DNA from: Aeromonas dhakensis
Lineage (GTDB): Bacteria > Pseudomonadota > Gammaproteobacteria > Enterobacterales > Aeromonadaceae
DNA length: 64,000 nt
NCBI RefSeq assembly: GCF_000820305.1
Contig: NZ_CDBH01000039.1
Coordinates: 62,001 to 126,000, forward strand
Direction of reading: 5' to 3'
In this document: piece by piece, positions 10,151-21,300 of the stretch
Layout of the letters: every line of letters begins with the position of its first letter
Numbering within the stretch: the stretch's first letter is position 1
Notes under the pieces: model-generated
The model's input: the letters and a program-made list of their open reading frames with translations, nothing else
Database searches by the model: none
What the model was told of the DNA's origin: nothing
Program-made: the position numbers and the translations under genes

Positions 10151-11611
10151 TCAGGTCGCCGGGGCGAAGCGGCCGAGCAGGGCGGCGCTGGCGTCGCTCA
10201 CCCCCGTCAGCTGCACCTCGGTGCCGGCTGCCTCGAAGCGGCGGCGCACCGTGGTCAGGGCCTCGGCGGCGCTGAGATCCCAGAAGTGGGCGTCGCTTAA
10301 GTCGATCACCACCCGCTCGAGGGATTCGCCGGTATCAAAGCCGGCGCAGAACTGCTCTGTGCTGGCGAAGAAGACCTGGCCGTGCACCCGGTAGGTGCGG
10401 GTGGCGCCGTGGCGCTCGCTGTCGCTGTGCACCAGCAGGGTACGCGCCACCTTGTGGGCAAAGAAGAGGCAGGCCAGCAGCACGCCGGTCAGCACCCCGA
10501 GGGCCAGATTGTGGGTCACTACCACCACGGCCACCGTGCTCAGCATTACCAGGTTGGTGGCCAGCGGCGTCTTGTGCATGCGCAGCACTGAGCCCCAGGA
10601 GAAGGTGCCGATGGATACCATGATCATCACCGCCACCAGGGCCGCCATGGGGATCTGGCGGATCCACTCGTCCAGGAACACCACCATGACGATGAGCAGG
10701 GCCCCCGCCACCAGGGTGGAGAGGCGGCCGCGGCCACCGGATTTCACGTTGATGACCGACTGGCCAATCATGGCGCAGCCTGCCATGCCGCCCATCAGGC
10801 CGGCGGCGATGTTGGCCAGCCCCTGGCCCTTGCACTCGCGGTGGCGATCGCTGCGGGTGCCGGTCATCTCGTCGACGATGGCGGCGGTCATCAGGGATTC
10901 GAGCAGCCCCACCACGGCCAGGGCGGCGGAGTAGGGGAAGATGATGGCCAGGGTCTCGAGATTGAGGGGCACCTCGGGCCACATGAAGACCGGCAGGGTG
11001 TCCGGCAGGGCGCCCATGTCGCCGACCGTGCGCACCTCGAGGCCGAGGCCGAGGCCGACGCTCACCGCGGTAAGCAGCACGATGCACAGCAGCGGCGAGG
11101 GGAGCAAAGTGCCGATGCGCGGCAGGCGCGGGAACAGGTAGATGATGCCAAGCCCGGCTGCGGTCATGGCGTAGACCTGCCAGCTGACGTTGGTCAGCTC
11201 CGGCAACTGGGCCATGAAGATGAGGATGGCCAGAGCGTTGACAAAGCCGGTCACCACCGAGCGCGAGACGAAGCGCATCAGGGCGCCGAGGCGCAGGTAG
11301 CCGGCCAGGATCTGCAGCAGGCCGGTGAGCAGGGTGGCGGCCATCAAGTATTGCAGGCCGTGCTCGCGCACCAGGGTCACCATCAGCAGGGCCATGGCGC
11401 CGGTGGCGGCGGAGATCATGGCCGGGCGGCCGCCGGTGAAGGCGATGATGACGGCGATGCAGAAGGAGGCGTAGAGCCCCACCTTGGGATCGACGCCGGC
11501 GATGATGGAGAAGGCGATGGCCTCCGGGATCAGGGCCAGGGCCACGACCGTGCCCGACAGCAGATCCCCCCTGACGTTGCCAAACCACTCTTGTCTGATG
11601 CGCTCACGCAT
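10151..11611 (-). CDS. SulP-family inorganic anion transporter with STAS domain
   Basis: A 486-residue membrane transporter. Ten or more hydrophobic segments span about residues 15-400, with SulP hallmarks early ([28 protein letters not shown]) and an SGGRGRLST turn. A C-terminal STAS domain occupies about residues 395-486 ([18 protein letters not shown]). Members move sulfate, bicarbonate or other anions with Na+ or H+, and the substrate cannot be read here. The ATG at 11611 is chosen because translation there begins with a typical short basic leader (MRERIRQEW). The frame is open 46 codons further without homology. It stands alone between icd and a small gene. Confidence 0.88.
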   Translation of the reverse strand: MRERIRQEWFGNVRGDLLSGTVVALALIPEAIAFSIIAGVDPKVGLYASFCIAVIIAFTGGRPAMISAATGAMALLMVTLVREHGLQYLMAATLLTGLLQILAGYLRLGALMRFVSRSVVTGFVNALAILIFMAQLPELTNVSWQVYAMTAAGLGIIYLFPRLPRIGTLLPSPLLCIVLLTAVSVGLGLGLEVRTVGDMGALPDTLPVFMWPEVPLNLETLAIIFPYSAALAVVGLLESLMTAAIVDEMTGTRSDRHRECKGQGLANIAAGLMGGMAGCAMIGQSVINVKSGGRGRLSTLVAGALLIVMVVFLDEWIRQIPMAALVAVMIMVSIGTFSWGSVLRMHKTPLATNLVMLSTVAVVVVTHNLALGVLTGVLLACLFFAHKVARTLLVHSDSERHGATRTYRVHGQVFFASTEQFCAGFDTGESLERVVIDLSDAHFWDLSAAEALTTVRRRFEAAGTEVQLTGVSDASAALLGRFAPAT

Positions 11612-11875
11612 GGATTGTTCTCGCTCGTTGCTGGCGCTCTGGGCGCGCGTTGTCGTTATGGGCGCGGTGGCCGCGCGGCGCGCGACTCTAACAAAGGGGA
11701 GGGGCAGGGGCAAGGCGCGAACGTGCCGATGTGACGCCAAATTGCACATGGCTGGCGGCCCTGCCCGGTAACCTGTTGAAAGGATGCGGGCAACGATATG
11801 AAGCAGGCAGGCAGATCTGCGCTGTCATGGTGAGAGAGCAAAGGAGGCGAGGGGAAGAAGGGGCTGGATAAAAGA

Positions 11876-11903
11876 GAGCCTTGCAGTTTGGGGCTGCAAG
11901 GCA
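11876..11903 (-). terminator. Rho-independent terminator of small gene
   Basis: The stem GCCTTGCAG/CTGCAAGGC (11878-11886 with 11893-11901) is followed on the minus strand by TCTCTTTTAT. Confidence 0.75.
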
Positions 11904-11916
11904 AGGATTCGGATGA

Positions 11917-12093
11917 TTAGGTGGTTCGTTCCAGATGGTGCTGGTAGATCTGCTGCCATTTGTCCTGCTCGGCCTCGTCCCCCTGGGTTTGCCAGAACTC
12001 GCAGATGGAGCTGGCGAGTTCGGATGCCATGGCGTGGTCCCCATCACGGCGACTCATCAGATATTGTCCCAGCCAGCTTTGATATTGTTTCAT
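11917..12093 (-). CDS. Small conserved-looking protein, 58 aa
   Basis: A 58-codon gene, with AAGGAG eight bases before ATG 12093 and an intrinsic terminator directly after its stop. The product starts MKQYQSWLGQYLMSRRDG and is mostly helical, acidic to neutral and rich in Gln, Trp and His (FWQTQGDEAEQDKWQQIYQHHLE). It has no membrane segment or signal peptide. I do not recognise the family. The signals at both ends make it a credible gene. Confidence 0.7.
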   Translation of the reverse strand: MKQYQSWLGQYLMSRRDGDHAMASELASSICEFWQTQGDEAEQDKWQQIYQHHLERTT

Positions 12094-12426
12094 TGCCCGA
12101 TCTCCTTATCTCGTGTGTCTTGCTGACCGCCGCCAGGCTTTGTGCCGGACGGGGCCATCAGGCCACGGTTTTTCTGCATGCCCTTGATGGTTGTGATCAA
12201 CGGATTGGGTCGCGATCTCGCCCGAACAGGGCGCCAACGTGGGTGCAGATGTCAAAAAACGGTCACTATCGTATCACAAAATAACCAGCTTGGGGGGATT
12301 GTCAGCAATTCAGGGTGTCCAGCTGTCTGGCCGTCTACATTCGATACACGTAAGCATGCATCCCATCTTGCTGATCTCACACGAGAAAAACCCGCCAGTC
12401 TGGCGGGTTTTATGGCTGAAAAAAGA
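12094..12426. other. Non-coding region between small gene and dsdA
   Basis: About 330 bases with the promoter area of the small minus-strand gene and, at its right end, the dsdA terminator. No open frame here has start signals. Confidence 0.5.
12386..12412 (-). terminator. Rho-independent terminator of dsdA
   Basis: The 10-bp stem AAACCCGCCA/TGGCGGGTTT (12388-12397 with 12401-12410) is followed on the minus strand by a T-tract. Confidence 0.85.
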
Positions 12427-13758
12427 TCAGAGCTGGGCGCTGGCCAGGTACTTTTCCATCTCCTCGGCGGGCACCATGCCGCCGCCGGTGGCCCACACCA
12501 GGTGGGTAGCGCTGGCCATCTTGGCGACATCCAGCCCCTGACCGGCCTGCCACTCAAGGTTGGCCGCGACACGCCACGGGCCTGCCATGCCGGCTAGGGC
12601 AGAAGGCTCGAGCCTGATCTGCTCTTCGCGGGCCAAGAGTCCCAGCAGGTCGTACATCTCCTGATCGCTCAGGGTGTAGAGACTTGCCAGCAGTCGCTCC
12701 ATGGCGCGACCGACGAAGCCGGAGGCGCGTCCCACCGCGAGGCCGTCGGCAGCGGTGAGGTTGTCGATGCCAAGGTCCTGCACCGCAATGGCATCGTGCA
12801 AGCCGGTGTGCACCCCGAGCAGCATGCAGGGGGAGTGGGTCGGTTCGGCAAACAGGCAGTGAACGTTGTCCCCAAACGCAAGCTTGAGGCCAAAGGCCAC
12901 CCCGCCGGGGCCGCCACCGACACCGCAAGGCAGGTAGACAAACAGCGGATGGTCGGCGTCCACCACAATCCCCATTTCATCAAACTGCTTTTTCACCCGC
13001 TCACCGGCTACCGCGTAGCCGAGGAATAGGGTGCGGGAGTTCTCGTCATCGATGAAGAAACAGTTGGGGTCGCGTTCGGCCTCCTTGCGTCCCTGCTCCA
13101 CCGCCACCCCGTAATCCTCGGCGTATTCCACCACGATGGCGCCATGTTCGCGCAACTTGCGCTTCTTCCACTCCCGCGCATCGGCGGACATATGGACGGT
13201 GACGCGAAAGCCGAGGCGGGCGCTCATGATGCCGATGGACATGCCAAGGTTGCCAGTGGAGCCGACCGCGATGCTGTACTGGCTGAAGAAGTGGCGGAAC
13301 TCGTCCGTGAACAGCTTGCGATAGTCGTCCTCTTCGCAGAGCAGACCGGCCTTGATGGCCAACTGCTCGGCGTGGGTCAGCACCTCGTAGATGCCGCCAC
13401 GCGCCTTGATGGAACCCGAGATGGGCAGATGGCTGTCTTTTTTGAGCAGCAGCCGGCCGCTCACCTCGACCCCGTAACGGGCATTCAGCGCGCGCTGCAT
13501 GGCCGGGATGGCGGCGATCTCGGATTCGAGAATGCCCTTGCTGGCGCGGGTCTCGGGGAAGGCTTCACACAGGTAGGGGGCGAAGCGGGCCAGGCGGGCG
13601 GAGGCATCCGCCACATCGCGGCCATCCAGCCCCACGTGGGGCAGACCTTCCTCCAGGGTGGTGGCCTTGGGGTTGAACCAGCTGACCGGTTCCAGCGCGA
13701 TCAGAGCGTGCAGCAGCGGAAACTGCTGGGTGAGTTGTGATACGTCGATGTTTTTCAT
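12427..13758 (-). CDS. dsdA: D-serine ammonia-lyase (D-serine dehydratase)
   Basis: A 443-residue PLP enzyme degrading D-serine to pyruvate and ammonia. The cofactor lysine is K118 in [14 protein letters not shown], exactly the E. coli DsdA position. The phosphate-binding glycine loop is [11 protein letters not shown], and the glycine-rich CGVGGGPGG follows later. The start ATG at 13758 aligns with E. coli DsdA. The frame is open 48 codons further upstream but without homology, and the ribosome site is weak. It is divergent from dsdC, its expected activator, over 357 bases. No dsdX permease gene is present beside it, unlike in E. coli. Confidence 0.95.
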   Translation of the reverse strand: MKNIDVSQLTQQFPLLHALIALEPVSWFNPKATTLEEGLPHVGLDGRDVADASARLARFAPYLCEAFPETRASKGILESEIAAIPAMQRALNARYGVEVSGRLLLKKDSHLPISGSIKARGGIYEVLTHAEQLAIKAGLLCEEDDYRKLFTDEFRHFFSQYSIAVGSTGNLGMSIGIMSARLGFRVTVHMSADAREWKKRKLREHGAIVVEYAEDYGVAVEQGRKEAERDPNCFFIDDENSRTLFLGYAVAGERVKKQFDEMGIVVDADHPLFVYLPCGVGGGPGGVAFGLKLAFGDNVHCLFAEPTHSPCMLLGVHTGLHDAIAVQDLGIDNLTAADGLAVGRASGFVGRAMERLLASLYTLSDQEMYDLLGLLAREEQIRLEPSALAGMAGPWRVAANLEWQAGQGLDVAKMASATHLVWATGGGMVPAEEMEKYLASAQL

Positions 13759-14115
13759 GGTGTTCTCGGCTTCGTCATTGAATTCGGGCATGCAGGTGCC
13801 AGCAGGGTTGCACCCACCGTGGCAAACCTGGCACAGAGCCATGGGGTCCATGATGGCTGTCGGCCGGGGGCGCCGAGCCCTGTTGAGGCGCTCATGGCGC
13901 ACCCCGGCATGGGAATAAGGCTGGCGTTATTCAATGCCAACGAGGTGGCCGTGACAAATGATGAAATGAGCGTCTTGGATGAGCTGGATTGATGCAAGGG
14001 TGCTGCATTCATCACATTGTTGACCTGATGGTGATATTGGGTGGTGTGAGCTGATGCAAGGGGACGCTTTTTCGGTATCATCGGCGCATGTGTTGAAGGG
14101 GGCAATGGGGGCGTC
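13759..14115. promoter_or_regulatory. dsdA-dsdC divergent control region
   Basis: A 357-base spacer between divergent dsdA and dsdC. It contains two copies of TGATGCAAGGG at 13990-14000 and 14052-14062, in the same orientation and 62 bases apart. The left copy is part of an imperfect palindrome (TGATGCA...TGCATTCATCA). This is the expected place for DsdC binding. Confidence 0.55.
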
Positions 14116-15084
14116 ATGTATAAGCAGGATCACCAGGTGGCGAGAAGCCGTATCGCGGGCAACAAGCTGCTCAACGGCTATCAGCTGGCGAGGCTGCACA
14201 CCTTCGAGGCGGCAGCCAGACACGGCTCCTTTGCGCTGGCGGCCGACGAGCTGGCGCTCAGCCCGAGTGCGGTGAGCCACCGGATAAGCGCCCTGGAGGA
14301 GGATCTTGGCTTCAAGCTGTTCCAGCGCTTTCACCGCAAGGTGGCGCTGACGGCAGACGGGCAGCGGGTGTTCTGGGCGCTCAAGTCATCGCTGGAGTTC
14401 ATCAACCAGGAGATCCTGGAGATCCGTCATCAGGAGCTGTCGGGCCCCCTGACCGTCTTCTCACGACCCTCCATCGCCCAGTGCTGGCTGGTGCCACGGC
14501 TGGCGGATTTCGCCCGTCTGCATCCCCAAATCGAGCTCAACGTCATGACCGGCAACGAGAACATCAACCTGCATGGTTACGGCATCGATCTCGCCCTCTG
14601 CTTCGACGACAAGACGCCTGCGCGGCTCGCCATCCACCCGTTGATGGACGAGTACATGGTGCCGGTGTGCAGCCCCGAGTATGCCGAACAGCACGGGCTG
14701 CTAGGCAACCCGGCCAACCTGGCACACTGCCGCCTGCTGCACGATCGGCAAGCCTGGAGCCAGGATTCCAACGATGATGAGTGGTCCAGCTGGGCCGAGC
14801 AGTCCGGCGTGTCGCTTTCGGCATGCAGGGGCAGCATGGGGTTTGATCGCTCCGATCTCGCCATCATCGCCGCCATGAACCACGCCGGGGTGGCCATGGG
14901 ACGCCAGAACCTGGTGAGCCAGCGGCTGGCACGGCGCGAGCTGGTGGCCCCCTTCCCGGAGATGGCGGTGCGCTGCGCCCAGCGCTACTACATCGCCACC
15001 CTGCCCAATTGCCAGAACCCCAAGGCGCAAGCCTTTATCGACTGGGCCTGCCAGCAGGCGGGGGAGAGGGTGCCGGTTTTGTAG
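14116..15084 (+). CDS. dsdC: LysR-family activator of D-serine catabolism
   Basis: A 322-residue LysR regulator very close to E. coli DsdC. The winged helix is at about residues 20-80 (LARLHTFEAAARHGSFALAADELALSPSAVSHRI), and the effector domain contains the characteristic SRPSIAQCWLVP, LLHDRQAWS and GFDRSDLAIIAAMNHAGVAMGR stretches. It should activate dsdA in response to D-serine. The ATG at 14116 gives about 12 residues more than E. coli at the N-terminus. No strong Shine-Dalgarno is seen (GGGGGC). It is the last chromosomal-type gene before the GC drop at the island edge. Confidence 0.93.
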   Translation: MYKQDHQVARSRIAGNKLLNGYQLARLHTFEAAARHGSFALAADELALSPSAVSHRISALEEDLGFKLFQRFHRKVALTADGQRVFWALKSSLEFINQEILEIRHQELSGPLTVFSRPSIAQCWLVPRLADFARLHPQIELNVMTGNENINLHGYGIDLALCFDDKTPARLAIHPLMDEYMVPVCSPEYAEQHGLLGNPANLAHCRLLHDRQAWSQDSNDDEWSSWAEQSGVSLSACRGSMGFDRSDLAIIAAMNHAGVAMGRQNLVSQRLARRELVAPFPEMAVRCAQRYYIATLPNCQNPKAQAFIDWACQQAGERVPVL

Positions 15085-15363
15085 AAAAAGAAGGCAGCAG
15101 GAAATACAAACAAGACGGACCGTCATCTTCTTCAGAGTGCTTTCAAAACATCGAAGCTGGAAGTTCAGAGGCTACTGTAGACCAAACCTGTTCTGTAGCT
15201 GGTGTTTGATTAAAAGTGCGCATATGGTGAGCACGTTTTGGTAATTAGTTGAGGTTTGATATGACGGGCATCAAGGAGTCATACAAAGACATGTCTTTCT
15301 AGTAGTCTCTCAATGATTCAATCGGTTACTATCTTGCTGATATGGAAATGGCAGGGTTATATC
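15085..15363. other. Left island junction and dptF upstream region
   Basis: About 280 bases without a convincing gene. It includes a 13-residue open frame (15261-15302, MTGIKESYKDMSF) with GAGG in front of its ATG, possibly a leader peptide or a remnant. The promoter of the restriction operon should lie here. Confidence 0.35.
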
Positions 15364-16983
15364 GTGAGTTCAATCCCCCTTCGCAAGGCCCTCGGGGTCT
15401 TGGCTAAATCTTCTTCTTTCTCGGTCAAGACGACAACACAACGTCAGAGAGATCTGTTTGATGATCTCAAGGATTATCTCTACGTTACGCCCGAAATCGA
15501 ACATGACTTTGAGAAGTGCCTCCGTTCATTGCAGCCTGGTGAGTGCGTTTTTTTATGCGGCAGTAGTGGTGATGGCAAATCTGAAATATTGTCACGTAGC
15601 TATGACCAATATAAAAACAGATGCACTTTCCATCTGGATGCAACCCATAGCTTTTCGCCTCATCAATCAGCAATCGATGCGCTAAACGAACTCTTTGATC
15701 GCGCCGGAGATGGGGCTAAACCCCTAGTTGTTGGTATCAACATCGGTATGCTGGCCAACTTTGCCAAAGAAGGGGCTGAGCGGCACAGTGCACTGCGTGG
15801 CGTGATTGAGCGCTTCTTGGATAGCGGCGAGAGAACGCAAGGGACATATCACTTTCTGGATTTCGAGTCCTATCCAAAATTTCGTTTTAATGATGACGCA
15901 GGCAGCTATTCAAGCTTTATGCGTCAACTGCTCAAGCGGTTAACCCAGCCAACCGATGACAATCTGTTTCATGCTATTGCGCTTGCAGATGAGCAACGTC
16001 AACGTGACATGCGCCTCATCGCCAATTTCAGGCTGCTGGCCAATGAGCACGTGCAAGAGATTATCATTACCACTCTGTTCAAAACCCGTTTGATCAAGGA
16101 TCAATTCATTACGACTCGTGCCTTGCTGGATCTGCTCCATCAGCTTCTGGCCGGGGAGCATTACCTCTTTGACAACCTGTTTCTGGCTAAAGACAGCGAG
16201 CTAAGCCTGCGTCTTGCTGACTTTGATCCTGCCCTGATTCATACCCAAGCGGTAGACCAGTTTGTGCTGCGTTATGAGCTGAATCTACCGGATGAGGCTC
16301 TGGATGCCTTTATGGACGAGCTGGCAAAACTGGGGATCGTGTTCAACGAACCTCGTGATAAAGCGGGTCAAGCCGCATCTCTTCTACGCCTCTTTTATCT
16401 GCTTAAGGACTGTGAGTTTGGCAATAACTACCATCACCAATTCAAAGTCGATTTTGAAGAGCAGGTACTTGAACACTATGCCACCGTCTGGCTGCAGCAT
16501 AGCCAGTACCTTGGGGAGGGTGGAAGCCAGCTGGCCTTGCGCAATTTCTATGTGAAGGCGCTGATCCCGGCCATTTTTGTCTATGCCAACCGCAATGCCC
16601 CTGAGTTGTCAAAGCGTGAGCTTTCTCTTGGTCAATTTGGCCAGTGTCATGTCGCGGCACCTGTCGAGCTGAAAGCTGATTACAGCGCAATTCAGCGCCA
16701 GCATGTCGAGAAACACGATCATTTCAGCGCCTATCTGAAGGTTGATGAGCAGCCCTTGGCACCGATGGCAATCAACCTCAATCTGTTTGAGCTGATCTGC
16801 AAGCTCAACAATGGCTATCGGCCAAACAAGTACGACAAGAATGCCATTGTGTTGCTCGATGAGATGGTTGAGCAAATCCGCGCTGTCGCCAAAAAGAGCC
16901 CTGTTCTTCACTATTACGAAGGTGATCAGCATTACCGTCTTGGCTTGGATGACGGCATGATCACTGTAGAAGGAACCAGATAG
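15364..16983 (+). CDS. dptF: DNA phosphorothioation-dependent restriction protein DptF
   Basis: A 539-residue first subunit of the DptFGH restriction machinery that damages DNA lacking phosphorothioate marks. A P-loop, GSSGDGKS, lies at about residues 66-73 after the family-typical opening (LRKALGVLAKSSSFSVKT). The rest has no named motif that I can see. The GTG at 15364 is preferred because it precedes the family-like N-terminus and follows AGGG. An ATG at 15313 in frame adds 17 unrelated residues. dptG follows after two bases. Identification is from family resemblance plus the complete dptF-G-H order. Confidence 0.88.
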   Translation: MSSIPLRKALGVLAKSSSFSVKTTTQRQRDLFDDLKDYLYVTPEIEHDFEKCLRSLQPGECVFLCGSSGDGKSEILSRSYDQYKNRCTFHLDATHSFSPHQSAIDALNELFDRAGDGAKPLVVGINIGMLANFAKEGAERHSALRGVIERFLDSGERTQGTYHFLDFESYPKFRFNDDAGSYSSFMRQLLKRLTQPTDDNLFHAIALADEQRQRDMRLIANFRLLANEHVQEIIITTLFKTRLIKDQFITTRALLDLLHQLLAGEHYLFDNLFLAKDSELSLRLADFDPALIHTQAVDQFVLRYELNLPDEALDAFMDELAKLGIVFNEPRDKAGQAASLLRLFYLLKDCEFGNNYHHQFKVDFEEQVLEHYATVWLQHSQYLGEGGSQLALRNFYVKALIPAIFVYANRNAPELSKRELSLGQFGQCHVAAPVELKADYSAIQRQHVEKHDHFSAYLKVDEQPLAPMAINLNLFELICKLNNGYRPNKYDKNAIVLLDEMVEQIRAVAKKSPVLHYYEGDQHYRLGLDDGMITVEGTR

Positions 16984-16985
16984 TC

Positions 16986-18314
16986 ATGTCTCTGTATCCA
17001 ATTCCTGTCGGATTAGCTCCGGTTGATAAAAACAAGCTCACCAACTACTGGCCCATTCGCAACAAAGGCAATGAGTTTGACTGGGATACCGTGACGGGTG
17101 TCGTGCTGGGGCTTTCCTTACGCAAGCAGGTGACTGCCTATGAGTTCGAGCAGTTTAAGGAAGAGTGCAAAGTCCGGTTTGTAGGCAAGCTAGATGATCC
17201 TGATTTTTGGCAGGTGCTTGAGCGAGCCTATTTTTCAAATGACTCACTCTTTCACATTTCACCTCTGTTCCTGTTGTTTAAGGCCAAAGGGAAGAAGAGT
17301 GGACAAGCCGATCTCAGCGCACCAGATACGCGATTGTGCAAATTGTTTGCAGGCCTGTTGGGGGATTTCTTTCTTGCAGATGCGCTCGATGACAAGCTCA
17401 ACTTTGTCGAGCAAGAACTGTTGTCAGTTTTGCAAGGCAGGCTGCAAAGCGGCAGCCTGGTAAAAAATGAGGATGAGCAACCTTATCTGCCGTTTTTGAA
17501 TGCCGTATTTCGTGAAGATATTCGCTTTTTGGCTGCACATCCCCAATATCTGCTGCAAGCCTTGCCTGGCACACTCAAGCTGTATGCCTTTGCTTACTGT
17601 GCTCAGCTGGCGCTGAATGTGACCGACTGGCAACATGAGCCCCAAAGCAAGCCTCTCTACTTTATTCTCGATTCGGAAAAGGCCAGCTCTGAACGTACAT
17701 CGGTAAAGCGTTCTGGCTACAAGCTGCTGGCAGCTGCCAGCGAGCGGGTTTTCCCGCTGCTTTCCGCCCTTGACGTGCTCCAGTTGCCAGGGGATGCCAA
17801 GAAAAGACCGCTCTGGCAGGTTTATCGCGATGCCACGGAATATGCTGACCAGACTCAGTTGCTGGAAGATTTGAACAGCTATCTGCAGGCCTTTAGAGAA
17901 ATCCGTAAATTGCAGTCTGTACGACCTCTCACAAACAGCGTGGCAGAAGCTTTTGAGCAACTCAAAGAGTTGGCTCTGGAGCAATTCCGTGATGCCAATA
18001 CCTCCCGTGGCGGCGTGAACAAAAAATATGTCAAAGAGCTGGAAGAGAAGCTGCTGAGTGATTTTATTCAGGCCCGAGGGGCCGCTGGCCGCACCCTGGT
18101 ACTGAATCAGGATCAGCTGTTGCTGTTGACCAATCTCACCATCGGCAAGGCCGACAAGCTGCGCCTGCACGATCTGCGCAAAGGCTTCGAGCAGCGCGGT
18201 TTTTATCTTGATAACCAGTCATTGCAGCAACTGGTCAGCTTCTATGAGCGCATGGGCAATGTAGAACGAATGAGTGATAGTGGAGACGCCGTATATGTCC
18301 GCAAGACCCTTTGA
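16986..18314 (+). CDS. dptG: DNA phosphorothioation-dependent restriction protein DptG
   Basis: A 442-residue middle protein of the dptFGH restriction operon. It has no catalytic motif I can identify. The predicted structure is largely helical, with a Lys/Glu-rich region near residues 315-365 and a winged-helix-like C-terminal stretch (LTIGKADKLRLHDLRKGFEQRGF). The start ATG at 16986 follows AAGGAA and lies two bases after dptF. Its 3' end overlaps dptH by 20 bases. In studied systems DptG is required with F and H for restriction, though its biochemical role is not settled. Confidence 0.86.
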   Translation: MSLYPIPVGLAPVDKNKLTNYWPIRNKGNEFDWDTVTGVVLGLSLRKQVTAYEFEQFKEECKVRFVGKLDDPDFWQVLERAYFSNDSLFHISPLFLLFKAKGKKSGQADLSAPDTRLCKLFAGLLGDFFLADALDDKLNFVEQELLSVLQGRLQSGSLVKNEDEQPYLPFLNAVFREDIRFLAAHPQYLLQALPGTLKLYAFAYCAQLALNVTDWQHEPQSKPLYFILDSEKASSERTSVKRSGYKLLAAASERVFPLLSALDVLQLPGDAKKRPLWQVYRDATEYADQTQLLEDLNSYLQAFREIRKLQSVRPLTNSVAEAFEQLKELALEQFRDANTSRGGVNKKYVKELEEKLLSDFIQARGAAGRTLVLNQDQLLLLTNLTIGKADKLRLHDLRKGFEQRGFYLDNQSLQQLVSFYERMGNVERMSDSGDAVYVRKTL

Positions 18315-21300
18315 GCATTTTCTGGCCGAGCGTTTTATCGAGTGGGTCAGTGCTGACATTGAGCCGGGCTCTCGTTACCAGTTCAAATCCCCCAGCGCTG
18401 AAAACGGCCTGGTGCTCTATCAGTCACTGGTGACCTTTGCTGCCACAAATACGCTGGCTACGGCCGATGGCATTGACCTGCCATATATAGAGTGCAATGG
18501 CGTGCGGGTTTTACCTGTGTTGCATGGTGAGGCTCCGGGATTTACCGAAAACTACATTTCCCGTTTACGTGATCTGGTCGCAGGGCGCAGTGCAGAATTT
18601 GAAAAAGCAGCCCTGCTCATTATCCACAACAGCATGCTGGATACCCTGATCAACAGTGCGCTTGATTTGGGGGCGCCCGGTGCGGTCTGGCATCCGGATA
18701 GTCTCTCGCAGCAGCTTGGCGCACTGATTGATGTTGGCAGCAGTAACAAGGAGCTGTCAGCCTGCCTGCTTGAAGAGCAACTGGCCCTCATCACTGAAGA
18801 GGGGGCGACCGTATTTGGTTTTGCTCCTCTGTTCAGTGCACTGGATCAAGATGGTGTTCTGGAGTTTGATGAGCTCCAGCTATTCAATGATCCGGTCATT
18901 TTGAGCTGGAGCGGCAAGAAGGCCCAGATCAGCAAGCGGCTCCAAGCCAACCGCAAGCTGCGGCGCGAGATTGAAGATGCGGTTGAGCATTATGATCTCG
19001 ATCAGCTCGAGAGCGTCCTGAAAGAGTTCAGCGCCAAGTTTATCCGCCAGCATTTCCAGGATGAGAGCTGGCGTGATCTGGAATTCGAGGCCTACCTCAA
19101 AGAGATTGAAGCCAACAAAGCGCAAAAGTTGCTATTGGAAGAGGTGGCCGTTGACAGCGGTTCACTGCAACAAAGAGCCAAGAGCCAGAGCAAGGCGGGA
19201 CAACGCGATCTGAGCCTGCTGATCCAGCTCCCGCCGGGAGAGAAAACCCTCAACCTCTCTTTCACCTTCATCGGCAATGATCTGGACGAGAGCCAGTTCA
19301 AACTGATGCACAATGGGCCGCTAAAAAATGCGGTCACTTACTCTGTCAGCCGTGTCGGAGGTAAACGCTGCTGGGCGACGGTGGCCTTGCCCGTCACGGG
19401 AGAACCCACCTTTTTTAGCCTTGAGCTCAAACGCGATAACCGCTCCGAAGAGTACAAGTTCCGCTGTCTAGTCGTGGAGCAGGGAGATTTCTATTTCGAT
19501 GAGCTGTTGCACTGCTTCCGAGTGGATGCGGGCAAGAAGTGGCTGACCCTGCTGCTGGAAGAGAACAAGTTCAAGGTCAACCCAGAGCAAGACGCCATCA
19601 TGCATCTTGCTGACGACGAGGCCGAAGTGGACTGCAGCGCCTGTGGTTGGGTGAACTTTGAGGCACTGGCCGAGCAGAGCGAACAGATCCAGTTTGAGCT
19701 GGTCAATGGCGAGCGTCGCTTGCCCATCAATATTGAAGGCCCGGCCGCCGATGAGAGTATTTGTGTTCCGCTGCTGTTTGACCGGGACCGTTTCGCCAAG
19801 CTGCTCAGAGATGACCGTAATGCCGAGTATCTGCGGGCCAAAGGCAAGATCATTTTCGATAACAGCGAAAGTGGGGTAGCCGGGATCCGCCAGCAGCTGC
19901 TGAATCTCGAAGCTCGGATGGTTGATGAGCGGGTCTTGTATATCGGTTTGAGTGCCGATCCAATGCCACTTGAGGCGATCAGCTCAGCCTTCTCTGACTT
20001 GCATAGCGCTTATGCTGCCCTGTTTGACTATCTGCAACACCATAAAACATTGCCGAGCCTGGTTGCCTGGGGCGACAGCTATTGCGCCCTGGTTCAGCGG
20101 GTGCTGGATGCCTACGAAGCGGCGTTAAGCGAGATACCGACCAATGCGGTGTTGGCGCTCGAGCACAAACAGCTGATGCGCATTGGCCTGTGCCGCCAGG
20201 ATGAGTGGCAACGCCTTAGCCCGCTGCACCCCTTGGTACTTGCCTATCACCTGCAACTGGTGGTCGAGATAAAAGCCGATCGCGATGAAGATGGCGTCAG
20301 CTCTTTTGCCGAATTGCCAGAGGTGACTCGCGAGCGCCTGGTTGCATCTGGCTTGCTGCCTTTCGTCTACGACAATGACTCTGGTTACGCCCATCTGCTG
20401 CCGGTGAGGGAGAACAGCTTCTGGCTCGACGTTGTGCCACAAAAGCAGGAGAGCTACAGCTACATCAAGCGTCTGGTGCGCGACAAACTGGCCGAGTTTA
20501 CTCAGGCCTATTCCCGACTGTTCAGTGCCGGGGCCAAGAGCACCCTGATCGTCAATGCCATCAATCAGGCGAGTGCGGCAGAGCTTTTCCTCGGTTTGAT
20601 CGAACACTTCAAGCTTCACAAAGAGCAAGCGATCGCCATCCATGTGAACTTCTACGATGAGCGGCTGCAATTCAACGATTTCGACCGCTTTGCCGAAACG
20701 GCCGCTTATGACGAGCTGAAAACCTGGCTTGGCTTGAACACCACTGCGCTGCGTGCTGAGGCCGATATGCTGATCGATCTGATCCGCAGCCGTCTGACCT
20801 ACAGCAAGTTCACCCTGCCCAACGAGCGCGAGCAGTTTGCCTATGCCCATCTGGCGTTCTTCCGCAACCAGGAGCCGGTAGAGTGCCATCCCATCAATAC
20901 CGATGAGGCACTGAGTGGTGTGCTGTGTGATGGTTTGATCGCCGGGGAAGCAGCCGAAACGAAAGGGGCGGCCTATTTCACAGCCTTTGGTCTGCGTGGC
21001 GTGCCCTATCAAGGGGTACAGTCGCTGCGGGTGGCCCGCATGCTGGGCAACCTGTGGCAGCCGGCCAGCCAGAGCAATGCCCAGTATCTGGCAACCAGCC
21101 TGGGGCTGGCGGTCAGTGCCGATTTCAAAGCACTGCTGACCCGCTCTTATGACAGCGCACTGTGGACCACCATCATCGATCCCAAGGTGACCCTCGATTT
21201 CTTCACCAGTCAGCAGGATGTGGTGCTGATCCACTACTCGGATCAATACACCAGCACGGCCGGTTATGACGCCATCACGGTAACCAAGCAGGTAGACCTC

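Noticed and set aside
10841-11734. 297-codon plus-strand frame
   Set aside because: Gln/Gly/His-rich antisense of the SulP transporter without any domain.
15085-15312. Search for an attachment-site copy of the ssrA 3' end at the left island edge
   Set aside because: No stretch resembling the tmRNA acceptor end was found, so no att site is annotated.
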